Positions 6,309 through 12,490 of a DNA stretch of 13,003 bases are shown piece by piece. Below the pieces are notes generated by a model. That model was not told the origin of the DNA. It did not search any database and saw nothing but the letters and a program-made list of their open reading frames with translations. Each line of letters begins with the position of its first letter. Within the stretch, counting starts at the first letter, position 1. The DNA lies in the NCBI GenBank assembly GCA_021836665.1, contig JAKBHQ010000071.1, positions 1 to 13,003 of the forward strand, written 5' to 3'. A program made the position numbers and the translations under genes. The stretch comes from Thermoplasmata archaeon. Lineage in GTDB: Bacteria; Actinomycetota; Acidimicrobiia; Acidimicrobiales; Acidimicrobiaceae.

Positions 6309-7229
6309 TCACATGAAAGTTAGCTTGAGCTGCCTGCGGCACCGACCCAGCTCATAGACAATTTCAGGTGATGCGAGGTGTCTGGTCACTTCCTCGACGT
6401 TCTCAACCCGTATTGCGCCACGTTCTCTCACATAGGTCTCTGCCCACTTCTGGCTTTCTACGAGAGAGCGTAGTAGAAAGACCTTCTTCCCATGCTCAAG
6501 AGCCAGTCTGGCCTGCATTTTTGCCCCAGAAGTACTTGATGCTTCGATGACGACCGTACCCTGGCTGAGACCTGAGGTGACAACGTTACGGCGTGGGAAC
6601 GTGTCTCGACCTGGCGAGCGCGTAGGCCAGAACTGCGAGACAAGTGAACCATTGCTCACGATTTCTTCCGAAAGTTCTTGGTTCTCTGGAGGATAACATC
6701 TCGTTATGCCGGTACCGAGGACAGCGATGGTGCGGCTCCCGGCACCGAGAGCAGCTCGATGTGCGGCTGTGTCAATCCCCCTGGCCAGGCCTGAAATGAC
6801 AGTTACACCTTGTTCAGCCAAGAGCTTAGACATTCGGCATGCTCGACGCTTCCCGGCATCTGAAGGACTTCGGGTACCAACAACAGCAATCGAGCGGCTG
6901 TCCTCAGTTCGAAACTCGCCACGAATGAACAGAAAAGGCGGCAAGTTTGGAATCAACCGGAGGTTAACGGGATACGAGTCATCCAGCACCGTGACAAGTT
7001 GGGCGGCGACGCCTTCAGCTGCTTCGAGCTCTGAATCGACTCTTTGAAAGAGCACTTTCGGCTGAAGCAGACCGTGCCGCAGAATTTCTAGGGACTTCGC
7101 AGCAGCGGCGCTGGATTCCTTGATATTCCCGTTCCAGAGATACTCGAGTCCGTCCTCATATGGTGCCTCAGACCTTATGGCACACAGGGCAAGAAGTCGT
7201 CGCTGATCGTCGCTGGCAGTGATACGCAT
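6309..7229 (-). CDS. dprA: DprA/Smf-like protein (SLOG Rossmann fold)
   Basis: 306 residues from ATG 7229, with AGGAG 9 nt upstream. Residues 76-104 (QLVTVLDDSYPVNLRLIPNLPPFLFIRGE) match the DprA entry segment. The Rossmann core follows: VVGTR (116-120), SGLARGIDTAAHRAAL (146-161), GTGITRCYPPEN (172-183), FPRRNVVTSGLS (211-222) and VVIEASSTSGAKMQARLALEHGKKV (226-250). Canonical DprA, a RecA loader on incoming ssDNA, continues VFAVPG and a GTNxLIxxGA loop; this protein instead has VFLLRSLVESQKWAETYVRERGAI. It also lacks the C-terminal winged helix common in DprA. It is first in an operon with the ComF-like gene and is not beside the comM/topA genes that often flank housekeeping dprA. It may therefore be a specialised paralogue, possibly the antitoxin or sensor of a DprA-PRTase conflict system. 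Confidence 0.88.
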   Translation of the reverse strand: MRITASDDQRRLLALCAIRSEAPYEDGLEYLWNGNIKESSAAAAKSLEILRHGLLQPKVLFQRVDSELEAAEGVAAQLVTVLDDSYPVNLRLIPNLPPFLFIRGEFRTEDSRSIAVVGTRSPSDAGKRRACRMSKLLAEQGVTVISGLARGIDTAAHRAALGAGSRTIAVLGTGITRCYPPENQELSEEIVSNGSLVSQFWPTRSPGRDTFPRRNVVTSGLSQGTVVIEASSTSGAKMQARLALEHGKKVFLLRSLVESQKWAETYVRERGAIRVENVEEVTRHLASPEIVYELGRCRRQLKLTFM

Positions 7230-7264
7230 CCCTATGGGCTCCTAGCGTGGACACATGTTTGATC

Positions 7265-7293
7265 ATTCTGTTACCGGTCACTTGACGGGTCAA
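7265..7293 (-). promoter_or_regulatory. Predicted promoter and operator-like repeat of the dprA-comF operon
   Basis: Reading leftward, TTGACC (7293-7288) and CAGAAT (7270-7265) are separated by 17 nt, a 5/6 match to -35 and a 4/6 match to -10, about 36 nt before the dprA-like ATG. The inverted repeat TTGACGGGTCAA (7282-7293) covers the -35 box, and GGTCA recurs 12 nt apart at 7277-7281 and 7289-7293 (within a base). This looks like a repressible promoter, consistent with (but not proof of) autoregulation. Confidence 0.5.
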
Positions 7294-7380
7294 GAGGAGT
7301 CTAGTGCAAAGAGGCTGCCGAGGCACGCATGGCGTGGATCACTTGGTCATCTCGGGCTACTTTGGACACAAGGTTCTTGA

Positions 7381-7895
7381 GTTGTTGTCTCGACCGGGCC
7401 AACGCTGAGACAGCGCAGTTTGTTTGAGGCGGCCAATCCATCGGCTCCAGGACCTTCAGGTACCCCGGGATTCATCCGGGCTATAACCACGCCAGCAATT
7501 CCCTCTCAGATCACAATCGATGGTGTAGCGGCAGGCAGCTACGACATCAACTAGGTGGCTGTGGCTCCAGGGAGCCATCAAGTCTTTTTTCAGATGTGCC
7601 TGGTTACACTTTCTCCACGTCCAACTGTCAGCCGGTGACCGTGACAGCTTCACAAGCCTCAGTCGTAAATGAAACATTCATCGCTGGCGAATAACTGAAA
7701 GTGACCACATAACCAGCTTTAAATGCCACCATATCTGTAAATGGAGTGGCTTCGGACAACTAGGGCTTGTGGACCTACTATCCTTCCGGCACATATCAGG
7801 TTTGCTTCGGTGCGGTCGCAGGATACACACTACCTGCCTGTCAGAGTGCAGCGGTGAGCGTCAATTCAACTATAGATATCAGCGGTACGTACTAG
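7381..7895 (+). pseudogene. Decayed surface protein with two PEGA-like Cys-containing repeats
   Basis: Conceptual translation recovers two similar units. Unit 1 (frame 1, then frame 3): GTPGFIRAITTPAIPSQIT.DGVAAGSYDIN[stop]VAVAPGSHQV / SDVPGYTFSTSNCQPVTVTA. Unit 2: LKVTT[stop]PALNATISVNGVASDN[stop]GLWTYYPSGTYQVCFGAVAGYTLPACQSAAVSV. Aligning the units shows the damage: TAG at 7552 and 7761 replace the conserved Trp of (I/D)NW, TAA at 7710 replaces Ser, TAA at 7692 lies at the unit boundary, and one base is lost in the T-run at about 7585-7590. Such repeats occur in secreted proteins of acidimicrobial actinobacteria (from memory). The start of the gene is not recognisable; the frame is closed by TGA at 7378. 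Confidence 0.75.
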
Positions 7896-7978
7896 CGGCA
7901 CGGTAGGGGACAGACAGAACAGGCGAGAGCTAAGGACGCGGCCAGCTGTTGCATGTCAGCCCCGAGGAGTAATCCCCA

Positions 7979-8124
7979 GTCGCTGCTATTGCTACCCCAG
8001 ATGGAAAGGGCTACTGGCTAGTCGCGGCCGATGGAGGAGTCTTCAGCTTCGGTGGTACCAGCTCCACGGTTCGACGGGTGCAATGACACTAAAGAAGCCG
8101 ATAGTGGGGATAGTCGGCGAATCA
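7979..8124 (+). pseudogene. Fragment of GYWLVA-D-GG repeat surface protein, frameshifted
   Basis: From 7979 the plus strand encodes VAAIATPDGKGYWLVAADGG and VFSFGGTS, the well-known actinobacterial repeat of secreted and cell-wall proteins. At about 8063 the repeat jumps from frame 2 to frame 1 and continues HGSTGAMTLKKPIVGIVGES. The expected codons AGC TTC CAC have lost one T, a single-base deletion. After about 8124 the similarity ends where the next TPDGxGYWLVA unit should start. Only one repeat remains of what is normally a long array. It probably belonged to the same ancestral gene as the PEGA-like fragment 80 nt upstream, since both run in the same direction. Confidence 0.78.
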
Positions 8125-8156
8125 AAAGCCGCAACATCATTCGGTTTGAGGCACGA

Positions 8157-8249
8157 TCCTCCTTGTACCCCAAGGAGGAACGGGTGAACTCGTCACTGGA
8201 CTTGTGTTTTAAACTGTCGTTTTTTTGCAATGCCGAGTGGTCAAATTGA
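8157..8249 (+). promoter_or_regulatory. Hairpin sequestering a near-perfect RBS of a 21-codon ORF
   Basis: TCCTCCTTG (8157-8165) and CAAGGAGGA (8171-8179) are perfect 9-bp arms around a 5-nt loop. The 3' arm is an ideal Shine-Dalgarno sequence, placed 5 nt before GTG 8184, which opens a 21-codon ORF (MNSSLDLCFKLSFFCNAEWS and N, stop TGA at 8247-8249). Folded, the RNA would hide the binding site. The arrangement resembles an RNA thermometer or leader switch, but no longer coding region follows, so it may be a relic or chance. Confidence 0.35.
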
Positions 8250-8522
8250 AATCCAGTTCGTGGCGAGTGCTTTTTATCCAGCTCCATAGCTGCTATAAGT
8301 GAATAATTGTTCGGCCTCAGGAAGCGTGAAGCAACATTTCCTAAGGGAGAAATTCGTCATTTAGCTGACAAGTCCTATCGGCACTTGCGTAATGGGCAAT
8401 CGTCTGGTGAGATGCTGCTGCGAAAAGTACCACGAGTAACTTGTAGGCCCCTATTCAGCAAGCATGGATTGAGTCCAAAAGGTGAAGTTTTCAATTCGAG
8501 TTTTCTGAGACTGTGATCTGTA
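8250..8522. other. Gene-poor stretch, no supported gene
   Basis: No recognisable coding sequence on either strand. A 69-codon frame from TTG 8307 lacks a ribosome binding site and resembles no family known to me. A 5-bp hairpin CAGCT-CCAT-AGCTG lies at 8279-8292. The stretch is less GC-rich than the liv operon and is probably decayed sequence continuing the pseudogene region. Confidence 0.45.
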
Positions 8523-8531
8523 TGATATATT
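8523..8531 (+). promoter_or_regulatory. Candidate extended -10 promoter for the methyltransferase gene
   Basis: TGATATATT fits the extended -10 pattern TGnTATAAT with one mismatch. No good -35 box precedes it, which extended -10 promoters can tolerate. It lies 81 nt before the methyltransferase ATG and would start RNA near 8538. Confidence 0.3.
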
Positions 8532-8535
8532 CGAG

Positions 8536-8619
8536 ATGTTTGGCGTCCTTCACGATGAAGATCCGACACCCCCCGAAGCCCGGATTCTAGGTAAGGAGTT
8601 GGCCAGGTTTAATGCATAA
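8536..8619 (+). CDS. Possible 27-residue ORF overlapping the methyltransferase start
   Basis: ATG 8536 opens MFGVLHDEDPTPPEARILGK and then ELARFNA, ending in TAA 8617-8619, so it overlaps the methyltransferase ATG (8612) by 8 nt. The composition (acidic, with an amphipathic ARILGKELARF end) looks protein-like, and the frame is open back to 8509. It has no clear ribosome binding site and matches no family I know. It could be a leader peptide coupling translation to the next gene, the C-terminal stub of a lost gene, or chance. Its codons carry the AAGGAG that probably serves the methyltransferase. Confidence 0.3.
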   Translation: MFGVLHDEDPTPPEARILGKELARFNA

Positions 8620-9415
8620 GAGCGCTTTAAGTACCGGTGCTTTGTTTTTTCAAACCTACCTGGCTAATCAAGAAGGCCTCACTATCGTTGATATTGGCTC
8701 ACAGGATGTAAATGGCTCGTTGCGCAGTGTCGCACCTCCACAGCACCACTACATAGGCGTGGATTTTGCAAGCGGTAACGGGGTGGACGTCGTATTGACT
8801 GACCCATACGTCTATCCATTTGATTCAGATTCGGTCGACTGTATTGTTTCGAGCTCCTGTTTTGAACACTCGGAGTTTTTTTGGCTGTCATTTCTTGAGA
8901 TGGTCAGGATACTTCGCCCTGGTGGTCTTATCTATTTAAACGTACCGTCAAACGGACTATTTCATCGATATCCGGTGGATTGCTGGCGATTCTATCCCGA
9001 TAGCGGCAATGCATTAGCAAGGTGGGCTAATGCCAATGGCTATGATATTGTCCCACTTGAGTCGTTTGTCTCTAATCAGGACAGCCAAGACGGCCAGTTT
9101 GCATGGAATGACTTTGTTGTGGTTTTTTTGAAGGGTGCCTACAATTTGGCTAATGTGGGTGACATCAGAATAATGGATTCCAAAAAAGATGTTACCAATG
9201 GGTTGCGTATTCTTTCTAGCGGGATCCAAAGCGACTTTGAAAACTTATCAGAGTCCCCAGAAGACCAGAAAATGGCCCTTCCGTTCAAGATGACACAGTC
9301 GCTACTTCGCTCGGAGACAAGATCGCCAGAACCGGCAAGCGATGGGAAGATATTTCCGGGTTCTGTACCCACGCCAGTCCAATCGGAAGGGCATCTCGCA
9401 AGTGACCTGCAATGA
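8612..9415 (+). CDS. Class I SAM-dependent methyltransferase
   Basis: 267 residues from ATG 8612; AAGGAG (8593-8598) lies upstream at a rather long 13-nt spacing. The Rossmann methyltransferase core is clear: motif I TIVDIGSQDVNGSLR (24-38), acidic motif II in YIGVDFASG (47-55), DCIVSSSCFEHSEFFW (76-91) typical of Methyltransf_11, and RILRPGGLIYLNVPSNG (99-115) followed by HRYPVDCWRFYPDSG. This last segment is common in methyltransferases found in polysaccharide and glycan gene clusters. About 60 Ser/Pro-rich residues at the C-terminus lie outside the fold. No signal or membrane segment is present, so it is cytoplasmic. The acceptor is unknown; the GT-C glycosyltransferase 84 nt downstream suggests a sugar or lipid-linked glycan. 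Confidence 0.87.
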   Translation: MHKSALSTGALFFQTYLANQEGLTIVDIGSQDVNGSLRSVAPPQHHYIGVDFASGNGVDVVLTDPYVYPFDSDSVDCIVSSSCFEHSEFFWLSFLEMVRILRPGGLIYLNVPSNGLFHRYPVDCWRFYPDSGNALARWANANGYDIVPLESFVSNQDSQDGQFAWNDFVVVFLKGAYNLANVGDIRIMDSKKDVTNGLRILSSGIQSDFENLSESPEDQKMALPFKMTQSLLRSETRSPEPASDGKIFPGSVPTPVQSEGHLASDLQ

Positions 9416-9499
9416 CCGATTTTTTGCCAGAAGCCATAAACCGCACCGCTACATCTACTTAAACGTTTTAGTAACCATTAAAGACACTTTTAAAATCTA

Positions 9500-11200
9500 G
9501 TGCTGGAGACAACAGTCAAGACGCTGGATCCAAGGGAGTCAGGATCAAGTGACAAAGGCCGACGGATCCGTTACTTTGTGGTAGGGGTAGTGGCTCTGGC
9601 AATCGTCATTGCGAAGCTGCATTTTTCTGACCCCGTTGTTCCAGACGATGCCTTTATTACGCTCCGCTATAGCTACAATCTTCTGCACCACGGGGTCTTC
9701 ACCTACAACTTTCCATCTGCTTCAGCACGAGATGCAGCAACATCACCTCTCTACGCGGTATTTCTTGCTCCGCTTCTGGCGATTTTCAGTCCCGTGCGGG
9801 TGTTCGACATTGTCATGGCTTTGTCGCTTGCTGGTGCAGCGGTGCTGCTTTTTACGATTCTTGAAGAGGAGTGGTCAAGGACCGCGGCAGTTGCAGGAAC
9901 AATAGCGCTGCTTCTTAATGATTACCTTTACGCAACCAGGGGGATGGAGACTTCACTCTTCATTTTGATGTGCCTCCTGACGATTCGTCTATTTGCAAAA
10001 GTGGCACGAAATGCAACTTCTCCAGATGAAAAGCCCAGGAAAGCTCTCGCTGTTGGAACTGGCATTGTCTGGGCGCTTGCGGTTTTTATCCGTGGCGAAG
10101 CAATACTCATCGGCCTGTTTCTTGTCATCAAAGTTATCAGCATCGCAAACCAAAGACCGTACACAGCGTCAAAACCACCCGCTCATGGGGGCCGTGGAAG
10201 ATCACGGTTTATACGACTCTATGCAAAACGAGCCTTTCCTAACCCGAGAGCAGCGCTAAGCGTTATTTCATCACTAGCAATCGGTTGTTTTATAGTTTCA
10301 CTACCCTTTATCATTTGGCTCGAATCACAGACTGGGAGTCTGATACCGCTTACCCTAAAAGCCAAACAAGAGCAGGCAAAGTCTAGTTTTTGGGGTACCG
10401 GATGGATCTACTATAAGGGCCTGGTCGCCTTCGTCAATGTTTACCCGTGGGATAGGGAAATCTATGCCCTGATTCTTCTTGCGGCGGCGAGCTTGGCATA
10501 CTTTGTCGTCAAAAAAGCAAAGTTAAGTCGATACATGCAGACAACCACGATCGTTGGATTTGGCATCCTCCAGCTCATCGCCTATGGCAATCTACTAGTT
10601 GTTCCCTTCTACCACTGGTACTTTGGGCCGCAGCTGGTAGCCGTAAGCGCACTTGTCGGAATTATTGTTGGCTGGGCATTCAAACATTTTAGGAAGGGTC
10701 CCCTAAATGCCCTTGCAGCGGCAGCTGTCATGGTGGTTTTCAGCTACATGGTCTTTTCGTCCGCAACCTTGGGCAGGGGAGCCCCGACAATGTTATACAC
10801 CCGCCAAACAAGCTATGAAGCGGCCGCTCAATGGCTAAAAATCAATACGCCGGCAAAGGCCACGGTCGCTGCAACGGAGATAGGTTATATCGGGTACTAC
10901 TCCCACCGTCAGATGATTGACTATTTGGGGCTCCTCAGCAACCGGACAGCAAAGTGGACGGAGCAAGCGAATTTCTACAACTGGCTTTTCTATTACAAGC
11001 CTGACTATTGGGTGGTACATAACCCATTTTGGTCATTTGAGGAAGCCGTACAGTTGCCCTGGTTTCACACTGTATATTCGAAGGTCGCATCATTTCCAGG
11101 ACTAATAATCTACAAAAAGACTGGCGTGATCCCTAGTATTTCAGGGAGTGAAGCGCTCTTTGCGAAGCTATCTACGGTTCCTGGTACACCTCGGGGGTGA
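9500..11200 (+). CDS. GT-C-type membrane glycosyltransferase (ArnT/PMT-like architecture)
   Basis: 566 residues from GTG 9500, with about ten membrane segments. After the first helix (residues 25-40) comes VPDDAFITLRYSYNLLHHGVF, with D49/D50 in the first extracytoplasmic loop, the acidic catalytic signature of GT-C enzymes that use polyprenyl-phosphate sugars. YATRGMETSLFILM and FIRGEAILIGLFL match conserved positions of the bacterial DDAFISFRYA-type family (compare ZomB-like proteins). The last 130 residues form a soluble outer domain (YEAAAQWLKINTPAKATVAATEIGYIGYYS..). The start is uncertain: no good binding site precedes the GTG, but no later start would keep the first helix. It probably transfers sugars to cell-surface glycans or proteins; the exact donor and acceptor are unknown. 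Confidence 0.8.
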   Translation: MLETTVKTLDPRESGSSDKGRRIRYFVVGVVALAIVIAKLHFSDPVVPDDAFITLRYSYNLLHHGVFTYNFPSASARDAATSPLYAVFLAPLLAIFSPVRVFDIVMALSLAGAAVLLFTILEEEWSRTAAVAGTIALLLNDYLYATRGMETSLFILMCLLTIRLFAKVARNATSPDEKPRKALAVGTGIVWALAVFIRGEAILIGLFLVIKVISIANQRPYTASKPPAHGGRGRSRFIRLYAKRAFPNPRAALSVISSLAIGCFIVSLPFIIWLESQTGSLIPLTLKAKQEQAKSSFWGTGWIYYKGLVAFVNVYPWDREIYALILLAAASLAYFVVKKAKLSRYMQTTTIVGFGILQLIAYGNLLVVPFYHWYFGPQLVAVSALVGIIVGWAFKHFRKGPLNALAAAAVMVVFSYMVFSSATLGRGAPTMLYTRQTSYEAAAQWLKINTPAKATVAATEIGYIGYYSHRQMIDYLGLLSNRTAKWTEQANFYNWLFYYKPDYWVVHNPFWSFEEAVQLPWFHTVYSKVASFPGLIIYKKTGVIPSISGSEALFAKLSTVPGTPRG

Positions 11201-11220
11201 GCCAAGTCGGCAGCCAGCAT

Positions 11221-11236
11221 GAGTGCTTTCCCACTC
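11221..11236. terminator. Weak hairpin between convergent genes
   Basis: GAGTG-CTTTCC-CACTC forms a 5-bp stem exactly in the gap between the glycosyltransferase end and the antitoxin stop codon on the opposite strand. No U-run is present on either strand. A weak bidirectional stop signal is possible. Confidence 0.25.
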
Positions 11237-11527
11237 TCAAGTTAGACCGAGATCAGCCTTGACCCGTTCCCATGGGATTGGCGTCTCGCCAGTGGTTTGC
11301 ATCTCGGCTCGGGCCGATTCGGCGGCACGAATATCTGCCATGTCTTCGGCCAAGGCGAGGATGCCGTCGAGATCGTCGGCGTCGATGATGGCTGCCACGC
11401 GGCGTCCGCGTCGAACCAGGTAAATCGGTGTGTGCTCAAAGTGAGCACGGTCAATGAACTTTGCGAGTTGTTGTCGAGCTTCTGAGACAGAGAAAGCCGC
11501 TATCGGGGACATGTACGAAGCATACAT
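11237..11527 (-). CDS. Phd/YefM-family antitoxin, no adjacent toxin
   Basis: 96 residues. The N-terminal Phd/YefM DNA-binding fold is plain: FSVSEARQQLAKFIDRAHFE (12-31) followed by TPIYLVRRGRRVAAIIDADDLDGI (33-56). The C-terminal toxin-binding tail is complete, ending PWERVKADLGL as in RelBE/YefM-type antitoxins. Such proteins neutralise a RelE- or Doc/VapC-type toxin and repress their own operon. Here no toxin gene follows: only 36 nt remain before the convergent glycosyltransferase stop, and 39 nt separate the antitoxin from the lactonase gene upstream on the same strand. Neither ATG (codon 1 or codon 6 at 11512) has a ribosome binding site. It is probably a solitary antitoxin left after toxin loss, or one acting on a toxin elsewhere. 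Confidence 0.85.
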   Translation of the reverse strand: MYASYMSPIAAFSVSEARQQLAKFIDRAHFEHTPIYLVRRGRRVAAIIDADDLDGILALAEDMADIRAAESARAEMQTTGETPIPWERVKADLGLT

Positions 11528-11566
11528 GGCATTGAGGGGCTTTTAAAAAACTAAGCCACCCGCTTT

Positions 11567-12430
11567 TCAGATGCCGGTCCAGAATTCGCTCTTTAGTCCT
11601 TTGACGCCCGGGTCGAGGGCAAAGATCGAGCCTGCGAATGGCTCGTCTGGATCCGGACGACCAGCTTTGAGGGTTCCACTCGTGATATAGAGTCGATCTA
11701 GATCCCTACCTCCAAAACAGCAGCTTGTCGTAAATTTAGTCGGCAATTTTATGACCTCGAGGGTCTCTCCCAAAGGACTTATCCGCCTTAGAAAGCCCGC
11801 TTTTGCCATCACTACCCAGATGCAACCGGTGGAGTCGACCGCCATGCCGTCAGGGTTGCCAGGAGCCTCGCCGAAGTCGACCAACACCCGCCCCTCACCT
11901 ATGCTCCCTTCCTCGAGGTCGTAGTGGTAAGCCATTATCGTTCTCGTTGGCGTGTCAATAAAGTACATCTCTTCGCCCGTTGGACTCCACCCCATGCCAT
12001 TGGAAAGGGTTACGCCCGCTATAACAGGAACCAGTCCTTCTGATGGGGAGAAGCGGTACAAAGCGCACGCACCGGGTGTCCGATCGTAGGTCAAAGAGCC
12101 AACGTAAAGGCGACCCCTTGGGTCGCACTTAGCGTCGTTGAGTCGATCCCCACTCGGGCTGACCGCTAGCTCCGAGGTATTTCTAAAGCTATCTAGTTCG
12201 ATCAGTCCCTTGCCGAGGGCAAGGATGAAAGTATCGTTATCCTTGACAATTGCACTTCCGAGCGGCTCGTTGGCCTCGAAGACCACCGAATCGTGATAGT
12301 CGTCGTCCAGCCGATGGAGCCGCCCTCCGTCAATGTCGACCCACCACAGGCAGTTCCGATGGCTATCCCAGAAGGGAGACTCGCCAAGGATCGCCCTCGT
12401 GGATGCTATGACTTCAATTTTCGGAGCCAA
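11567..12430 (-). CDS. SMP-30/gluconolactonase/LRE family sugar lactonase
   Basis: 287 residues from TTG 12430, chosen because AGAGG lies about 6 nt upstream and no other start fits the family N-terminus. The six-bladed propeller signature and metal site are complete: E17 in LGESPFWD, N144 in TLSNGMGWSPTG and D194 in GNPDGMAVD, with the substrate-side R96/N98 in GDRLNDAKCDPRGRLYVGS. Enzymes of this family open sugar-acid lactones such as gluconolactone, arabinonolactone or xylonolactone after a sugar dehydrogenase, and use a divalent metal. No signal peptide is seen, so it should be cytoplasmic. It lies 60 nt downstream of a sugar ABC ATPase on the same strand, which supports an oxidative sugar catabolism role. 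The exact sugar cannot be told from sequence alone. Confidence 0.9.
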   Translation of the reverse strand: MAPKIEVIASTRAILGESPFWDSHRNCLWWVDIDGGRLHRLDDDYHDSVVFEANEPLGSAIVKDNDTFILALGKGLIELDSFRNTSELAVSPSGDRLNDAKCDPRGRLYVGSLTYDRTPGACALYRFSPSEGLVPVIAGVTLSNGMGWSPTGEEMYFIDTPTRTIMAYHYDLEEGSIGEGRVLVDFGEAPGNPDGMAVDSTGCIWVVMAKAGFLRRISPLGETLEVIKLPTKFTTSCCFGGRDLDRLYITSGTLKAGRPDPDEPFAGSIFALDPGVKGLKSEFWTGI

Positions 12431-12490
12431 GGCTATCCTCTTTCAAACATGGGTTAGTTTTCGAAGCCAAGCGTCACTCGGACCTTGCCG

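Noticed and set aside
5692..7047. Several plus-strand ORFs of 60-113 codons opposite comF and dprA
   Set aside because: They are shadows of the strongly supported minus-strand genes and show no motif of their own.
7456..7677. 73-codon minus-strand ORF
   Set aside because: It is the antisense of the PEGA-like repeat pseudogene, whose plus-strand translation is clearly meaningful.
8307..8516. 69-codon ORF starting at TTG
   Set aside because: No ribosome binding site, no recognisable family, and it lies in a decayed, gene-poor region; not excluded but not supportable.
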